Origin: Candidatus Gastranaerophilales bacterium
GTDB taxonomy: Bacteria > Cyanobacteriota > Vampirovibrionia > Gastranaerophilales > Gastranaerophilaceae
Assembly: GCA_944327225.1 (NCBI GenBank)
Contig: CALVGZ010000005.1
Span: forward strand, 1-64,000
Length of the DNA stretch: 64,000 nt
Reading direction: 5' to 3'
Position numbers and translations under genes: made by a program. Positions within the stretch are counted from its first letter, which is position 1, and each line of letters starts with the position of its first letter. Shown here in pieces: positions 59,554 through 64,000 of this stretch. Below the pieces are notes generated by a model. The model had not been told where the DNA came from and did no database searches. It worked only from the letters and a program-made list of their open reading frames with translations.

Positions 59554-60669
59554 TTAATTTTGATTAATCTTAAACAACATAATTTCATTATCCACAACAC
59601 GTGCTTCTTCGGGTGTGAATATGGATGATCTTATAATATATGGTATATTTGTACCATCCGGACGTCTTGAATAACAATTTGCAATTCTTAATTGAACAGC
59701 ATTCATTTTTAGGGCACGAACCTTGGCATTTTTATTTCCTTTGTATCCGGCATGGGCAATTCCAGATAGAACTCCCCACACTGTAATGTCACCAATAGCC
59801 CTAATCTCACTTCCCGGGTGGCAATCACCGATAATCACAACATTTCCGTCAGATTCAAGGATTTGTCCTGAACGCAATGTTTGATTTATATATGTGGTGT
59901 TTTTAGAATCCGAAATAACAGGGTCAGTTGTAGGCGTTTCATAGAAGTCAATTTCTTCCCAATCATCGGAATCTATTTCATTTTCGTCATATGCTTTTTT
60001 ATATACGCCAATTGAGTTTTTCTCAACATTTGTATAATCTTCTATTTCTTCTAATGCAACAGATGTTTTGTTTGTTAAATCTGTTTTTAAGTTGTTTATT
60101 CCAGAAAATTCATCTATTGTATTTATTACTTCTTCTGGTTTTTTATATTGAGATATGACTTGTTGTTCTATTTTATTAAAATCTTCTTTTGGATTAATTC
60201 CTGCATTTTTTAAATCCGCACTTATATTTATTTCGTCCTGCTGTTTTTTAATTGCATCTAAATCAGCTTCAAAATGCAGTCCGTTAACATCTTTTAATGC
60301 AATTATATCATTGTTTTCACCAGTCGGGTTCATTGCAAATTTTTCAAACCCGGAATTATCAGATTGAATAAATGATTTATCTTCTACTCTTTTTTCAATA
60401 GGTTTTTGAACAAGTATATTCATATTTTCAGCTACAGATGCAGTTTCAGGATTTATTGTTTCAATAGTATCTAATAAACATCCGTAACTCGTGATTAATG
60501 ATTGAATGCTGAGCATTTGTGATTGATTTAAATTGCCGTCGTTTAATTTTAAAACTATTTTTTTCCCTGAATGATTTAATGTTTCAAGAGCCAAAGAAAG
60601 GCTATTTATAATTTCACCGGTTGATGAGCAAGACGACATGTCTACTACAAAATATTCGTTATCGTACAT
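59554..60669 (-). CDS. minC: Septum site-determining protein MinC
   Basis: The 371-residue protein inhibits FtsZ assembly when bound to MinD. The C-terminal beta-helical domain (about 262-371) has TLRSGQILESDGNVVIIGDC, RAIGDITVWGVLSGIAHAGY and the MinD-binding face KMNAVQLRIANCYSRRPD. The N-terminal part (about 1-100) looks like the FtsZ-binding domain (VVDMSSCSSTGEIINSLSL). A long acidic linker of about 150 residues separates them, making the protein much longer than the usual 230. The gene heads minC-minD-minE on the minus strand. Confidence 0.93.
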   Translation of the reverse strand: MYDNEYFVVDMSSCSSTGEIINSLSLALETLNHSGKKIVLKLNDGNLNQSQMLSIQSLITSYGCLLDTIETINPETASVAENMNILVQKPIEKRVEDKSFIQSDNSGFEKFAMNPTGENNDIIALKDVNGLHFEADLDAIKKQQDEINISADLKNAGINPKEDFNKIEQQVISQYKKPEEVINTIDEFSGINNLKTDLTNKTSVALEEIEDYTNVEKNSIGVYKKAYDENEIDSDDWEEIDFYETPTTDPVISDSKNTTYINQTLRSGQILESDGNVVIIGDCHPGSEIRAIGDITVWGVLSGIAHAGYKGNKNAKVRALKMNAVQLRIANCYSRRPDGTNIPYIIRSSIFTPEEARVVDNEIMLFKINQN

Positions 60670-60809
60670 ATAGTTTTAGTTACCTTAAAATTAATCTAAT
60701 ACTTATATTTAAGACTACATTAAAAAATATATAACTACAATTAAATATAAAGGAATGTAAAATAATTTTAGAACAATTTAGTTTGTTTACGTGTTTTAAT
60801 GAATTGTAA

Positions 60810-61589
60810 ATGTTATATGTGGATAAAAAACAAGAAAAAATATATAAAAATTTTGAATTTCCAACTAAGCAAGCACTTAATGCTATAAAACAGGAATTCG
60901 AAGTAAAAAAAGCAAGCAATGTCGGAGGTTTGATTGGTGTATGCATTGGATTTTTGGCATCTGTTGCACTTGCAAAAAAGGGACAGCCAATAAAAGATAT
61001 TTTTATAAAAGAAAATAAAAAAGAAACTTTTAAGAATATCTTAAAATATACAAAATTGGATTATGCAGGACTAAAAGGCTATACATATATGCTTTTTCAG
61101 GCTATAGGTGCAAGCATCGGAAGTTATATTGCTGGGTCTTTATATGATAAAAATTCAGATAACAGAATCGAAAAATTCAAGGAAGCTATTTTTACTGTAA
61201 ATAATGTTGCTATTCCTACTGCAATTGTGAAAATCATTGAGCATATTATACAAAATCTTGGAAAAACAACTAATAAGACTGCTTTACAAACAATTTCAAA
61301 AAGTAAAATATTAAAGAACGTTGTTATATTTGCAGGTCTAATTTCCGGGATGATTGTAAGCACAAGTGTATCAAATACAATTAATTCAAAAATTATAGAT
61401 AAAGATAACAAGAAAAAGAAAAAAATAAGACCTGTTGATTTTCTGGTACATATAGATGATATTATACCAATATTAATATCGTCTAAAGATAGTGTATTTA
61501 GGAAAATTTCATTGGATAGAATAATGCCTTTGTTGTATTATATTTCGGGTTCAAAAGTCGGGAAATGTAATTATTATACCCATGAATAA
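60810..61589 (+). CDS. Unrecognised multi-pass membrane protein
   Basis: The 259-residue protein has a charged N-terminus (MLYVDKKQEKIYKNFEF) and four likely membrane segments, near 40-58 (NVGGLIGVCIGFLASVALA), 93-113, 128-150 and 170-192 (NVVIFAGLISGMIVSTSV). Its loops are basic and Lys/Asn-rich. No enzyme motif or family is recognised. It resembles lineage-restricted membrane proteins of this group. No good ribosome site is seen. It is divergent from minC, with 140 bp between them. Confidence 0.6.
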   Translation: MLYVDKKQEKIYKNFEFPTKQALNAIKQEFEVKKASNVGGLIGVCIGFLASVALAKKGQPIKDIFIKENKKETFKNILKYTKLDYAGLKGYTYMLFQAIGASIGSYIAGSLYDKNSDNRIEKFKEAIFTVNNVAIPTAIVKIIEHIIQNLGKTTNKTALQTISKSKILKNVVIFAGLISGMIVSTSVSNTINSKIIDKDNKKKKKIRPVDFLVHIDDIIPILISSKDSVFRKISLDRIMPLLYYISGSKVGKCNYYTHE

Positions 61590-61591
61590 AT

Positions 61592-61686
61592 AAAAAAAAG
61601 GGGGCCTATAGCCCCAAACTGTCTGGAATTAAGAATAGCTGGAAGTATGAAAAAGATTAATTATATAATCAAATATTTATAAATTA
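61592..61686 (-). ncRNA. Candidate minus-strand small RNA, about 95 nt
   Basis: An intrinsic terminator read on the minus strand, GGGGC/GCCCC stem with loop TATAG then eight T (61615-61592), has no minus-strand gene upstream. A -10 box TATAAT with a TGTG extension lies at 61698-61693 on the minus strand, with a weak TATACT at the -35 position (17-nt spacing). Transcription would start near 61686. Confidence 0.35.
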
Positions 61687-61837
61687 AAAACAATTATACA
61701 CATGGGTAATTTTTAAGTATAAATTAAAGTTTGCTTTAAGAATTAATTAAGTGTAATTTTAACAGTTATTCAATAATTTTTTTATCATTTGTCTAAAACC
61801 AAGATATAGATTGAAAAAATATTTTTTTCAATAGGGG

Positions 61838-61866
61838 TTGACAAATATAATTTTTGGATGCATAAT
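61838..61866 (+). promoter_or_regulatory. Consensus promoter of the 85-residue protein gene
   Basis: TTGACA (61838-61843) is perfect, followed after 17 nt by CATAAT (61861-61866). The transcript start would be near 61873, giving a 62-nt leader with AGAGGTGAG. It is among the strongest promoters in the window. Confidence 0.8.
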
Positions 61867-61934
61867 AGAAGCATAAAGATAAAGTGTTAATGAAACACTA
61901 AAAACTAAACTAAACAAGAGGTGAGAAAACCAAA

Positions 61935-62192
61935 ATGTTAATGATAACTCCAGTAAAGAATGTACAAAATACAATTAATAAGAATATAAGTTTTAAAGCA
62001 GGTGTAAGAACTAATTATGGTGCGGATGTTATAAATAACACTGCAGATATTAAGCACGAAGGAAGCTTTTTAACTGATTTTTTGGGTACTATTAAACAAT
62101 CTCCGCTTTTTTATGACACATTTATTCAAAGACAAAAAAGTATTGAGAAAAACTTAGAAGCCCAAACAAATAAAATTAACGCTATTGCGTAA
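61935..62192 (+). CDS. Small protein with an ITPVxN...FKA N-terminus, strongly promoted
   Basis: The 85-residue protein starts MLMITPVKNVQNTINKNISF, then KAGVRTNYGADVINNTADIKHEGSFL. The first 26 residues carry the pattern I-x-P-V-x-x-x...I-S-F-K also seen, less completely, in the 8367 protein. The C-terminal half (about 45-85) is an amphipathic helix (FIQRQKSIEKNLEAQTNKIN). There is no signal peptide or membrane helix. A consensus promoter, good ribosome site AGAGGTGAG and strong terminator suggest high expression. An ATG two codons later is also possible. Function is unknown. Confidence 0.7.
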   Translation: MLMITPVKNVQNTINKNISFKAGVRTNYGADVINNTADIKHEGSFLTDFLGTIKQSPLFYDTFIQRQKSIEKNLEAQTNKINAIA

Positions 62193-62247
62193 ACAAGCAT
62201 TATCAACACCTAACAACACAATCTCGAAGCATAAACAACAAACAATG

Positions 62248-62272
62248 GCCTTATCAATTGATAAGGCTTTTT
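62248..62272 (+). terminator. Terminator of the 85-residue protein gene
   Basis: GCCTTATCA (62248-62256) pairs with TGATAAGGC (62259-62267), followed by TTTTT. It lies 55 nt after the stop codon. Confidence 0.85.
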
Positions 62273-62383
62273 AATTTATTATTAAATTTTGTAAATATTT
62301 TTTAAAAAATTATAAAGTATTGCACCTATTATGTCGTTAACGAATTTGAACAATAGTTTTATTTCTGAAAGGGACAATGGAAT

Positions 62384-64000
62384 ATGGGTAACGACTTATC
62401 ATCTTCTAACAATGAATTATTAAAGAAATTAAGTTCAACTGTCATGAATGATTCTTGGCTTAAAAATATGTATGGAGTAAATAAAGCTGATCAGCAAAAT
62501 GAGCTTAAGAAAATTTTTACTGTTGTTGCGACAAATGACATATCTGAAAGTGAAAGAAAAGCTCTTTTATCTAGAAAAGAGGTCTTACAAGATAAAGTTG
62601 AAAGACTGGAAGCAAAAATGGCGGTTCTTGAAGAAGAATTGGCAAAAAACCAAGCTGAAATTGCTCGTAAGGCTGATGAAATAACAAATTTGATCTCATC
62701 AGTTGAAGATAAGTCAGATGCCTTAGAGGAACAACAAAAAAGAAATGTTAAAAATGCCGTAGAAGACGTATTTTATGAGTATAAAAAGGGAATAATTGGT
62801 AAAGATGCAGTTTCGGGTGAAATTAAAAAAAGGGTAAAGAATAATTCCTATAAAGACAGAGAATCTGCTGCAATTGAAAAATTGTTGGATAAATTGGATT
62901 CTAAAGAGGCTGAAGTTGATGGACTTGTGAATGATGCCACAAAGTGGATAGACCAAAGAAATCTTTTGGAATCTCAGTATGGTGTCACAAAATCAACTTA
63001 TGATTTGATTAACGGAAATTTAGCAAAAATAGGAAATACTGAGACTAATTATACAAATTCGGATTTTGACAAGTTAATTCCTGTATATTCTCTTGAAAAA
63101 ACAGATATAGTGAGTGATTTCTTTGAAAATCCTGCTATGAATGTTGAATCAGGAAATAATAAAAATTATATTGATGGAACTGATGTTCCTGGACTTGACA
63201 GTATAAATGAAAAATATGGTCAATATTTTTCAACAAAGGCAACATCCGGAGTAGACTCAAACAGTATTAAGAATGAAGCGGTTGTAAATTTGGGTAAAGC
63301 AATAGATAATGGTTTGCTTGAAGAACTTAACAGTGCAGGAATATATGGAAAAGAATTAACTGATTTTTTGGTTAATAATTTTTCGGGTACAAATATAAAA
63401 TATTCTGACAAAGGAACTTTAAATATTCCGATTGGACATGGTACTGAAGCACAAAAAATATTTAGTAAATTAACTGATTTTATTAAAAATAATAAATTGA
63501 GCGATGATTCTTCTAAATGGTTAAAAGATAATTTTAAGGGTGCATTGAATACTTGGGATGAAGATGCTGGAAATACAATTGATTCTAATAAACAGATAGC
63601 AGCCTTGGCGGATAATTATGCAACTATTTTAGATAAAATGGGTTCTCAGGAGCCAAAATTTACTTTTAAAGAAGCAATGTATGCTTTATTTAATTCTGAT
63701 ACCGGCTTATTTAAAAATAGTGGTGTTGTTTATGATCCTGAATTACAAGGTGAAAATCCGAATTACTTTATAGAATACGCAGGAGATGATGAAACTGCGG
63801 AAATGTATAAAAATTTAGCAACGAAAATATACGACATTTGGGGTGTAAAGCCGTCAAGAGGTGCAGATGTTGAAAATTATGACGAAGAAACCGCAAGTGA
63901 TCCTGATGCTGATAAAGATATACCAAAAGTAAATAAAACAGATCCTATAACATTCAAGACAGAAAATGGTACAGAATATGCTTTTATAATAGACAGAAAT
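62384..64000 (+). CDS. Long coiled-coil protein, C-terminus beyond the window
   Basis: The frame is open for 539 codons from the ATG at 62384 to the window end, so the gene is partial only because of the boundary. AAAGGG lies 11 nt before the ATG. The protein begins MGNDLSSSNNELLKKLSSTV. About residues 60-125 form a strong coiled coil (VLQDKVERLEAKMAVLEEEL), and more helices run to about 215 (AAIEKLLDKLDSKEAEVDGL). The rest is acidic, Asn/Asp-rich and mixed. No signal peptide or enzyme motif is visible. I do not recognise a family. Surface, structural or secreted roles are all possible. Confidence 0.7.
   Translation, partial: MGNDLSSSNNELLKKLSSTVMNDSWLKNMYGVNKADQQNELKKIFTVVATNDISESERKALLSRKEVLQDKVERLEAKMAVLEEELAKNQAEIARKADEITNLISSVEDKSDALEEQQKRNVKNAVEDVFYEYKKGIIGKDAVSGEIKKRVKNNSYKDRESAAIEKLLDKLDSKEAEVDGLVNDATKWIDQRNLLESQYGVTKSTYDLINGNLAKIGNTETNYTNSDFDKLIPVYSLEKTDIVSDFFENPAMNVESGNNKNYIDGTDVPGLDSINEKYGQYFSTKATSGVDSNSIKNEAVVNLGKAIDNGLLEELNSAGIYGKELTDFLVNNFSGTNIKYSDKGTLNIPIGHGTEAQKIFSKLTDFIKNNKLSDDSSKWLKDNFKGALNTWDEDAGNTIDSNKQIAALADNYATILDKMGSQEPKFTFKEAMYALFNSDTGLFKNSGVVYDPELQGENPNYFIEYAGDDETAEMYKNLATKIYDIWGVKPSRGADVENYDEETASDPDADKDIPKVNKTDPITFKTENGTEYAFIIDRN

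Larger units (their letters stand above)
61590..61934. other. 345-bp intergenic region with one promoter and one orphan terminator
   Basis: No protein-coding frame above 11 residues is credible here. The region contains an orphan minus-strand terminator (61592-61615), a candidate minus-strand RNA (61592-61686) and a consensus plus-strand promoter (61838-61866). The rest is AT-rich without clear repeats. Confidence 0.6.

Noticed and set aside
1-64000. CRISPR arrays, insertion sequences or prophage
   Set aside because: No regularly spaced direct repeats, transposase-like frames, paired terminal repeats or phage structural genes were seen by eye; short diverged repeats could be missed without computation.

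Overview
The window is a contiguous, very AT-rich bacterial chromosome segment using the standard code. It has a Gram-negative lipid A pathway (lpxD, lpxC, fabZ, lpxA, a heptose-1-P adenylyltransferase), an AsmA-like protein, a complete minCDE cluster, smc-scpA-scpB and many type IV pilin-like proteins of the FTLAETL type. Together with small lineage-specific proteins whose N-termini resemble 'ITPVxN...FKA', this points to a gut-type non-photosynthetic relative of Cyanobacteria (Vampirovibrionia / Gastranaerophilales, formerly Melainabacteria). That assignment is inference from gene content and style, not from a marker search. No insertion sequence, prophage or CRISPR array was seen.

Layout. 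1-6710: a truncated tRNA-Ser, a secreted lytic transglycosylase, tyrS with a WG-repeat protein, a large AsmA-like protein and an unknown protein. 6711-9376: a candidate small RNA, a class II photolyase behind a perfect palindrome, and two small lineage-type genes. 9396-16051: a pilin island with four minus-strand prepilins, one of them a 1162-residue glycine- and cysteine-rich giant, and one divergent prepilin. 16048-24008: UDP-glucuronate decarboxylase, a PH/TPR membrane protein, tRNA-Met, a His/Cys-rich anchored protein, an aminotransferase-HAD fusion that has lost both catalytic centres, a secreted protein, a LysM protein and an XRE regulator. 24134-27396: pth, an FkbM methyltransferase, tRNA-Asp, rplU-rpmA with a leader, and pdxJ. 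27521-38076: a zinc-ribbon/AAA/TPR protein, PlsC, ROK kinase, mfd, a parvulin lipoprotein and hldE-C. 38152-51024: a long plus-strand run from lipid A genes through aminopeptidase, prenyl synthase and signal peptidase I to smc-scpA-scpB and a ribonucleotide-reductase-like protein without key residues. 51011-57409: an ATP-grasp enzyme, a degenerate HD-GYP protein, metX-metW, a soluble histidine kinase and a filament-like helical protein. 57620-64000: rplI, minE-minD-minC, an unknown membrane protein, a strongly promoted 85-residue tagged protein and the start of a long coiled-coil protein that runs off the window.

How the genes connect. Envelope construction dominates: lipid A, AsmA, signal peptidase, SurA/PrsA-like foldase, lytic transglycosylase, LysM protein and pilins. 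Chromosome and division functions (SMC-ScpAB, MinCDE, Mfd) are the second theme.

Three proteins keep a recognisable enzyme fold but have lost residues considered essential for catalysis: the HisC-HAD fusion at 20118-21839, the RNR-like protein at 49687-51024 and the HD-GYP protein at 52200-53483. A prenyl synthase with a damaged second Asp motif is a weaker fourth case. The pilin island, whose members share a glycine-rich body and a C-terminal G-x-V-I-I-x-W end, is the best candidate for an undescribed surface system. Several genes have a -10-like box 6-9 nt before the start codon and no Shine-Dalgarno sequence, which suggests leaderless transcripts.
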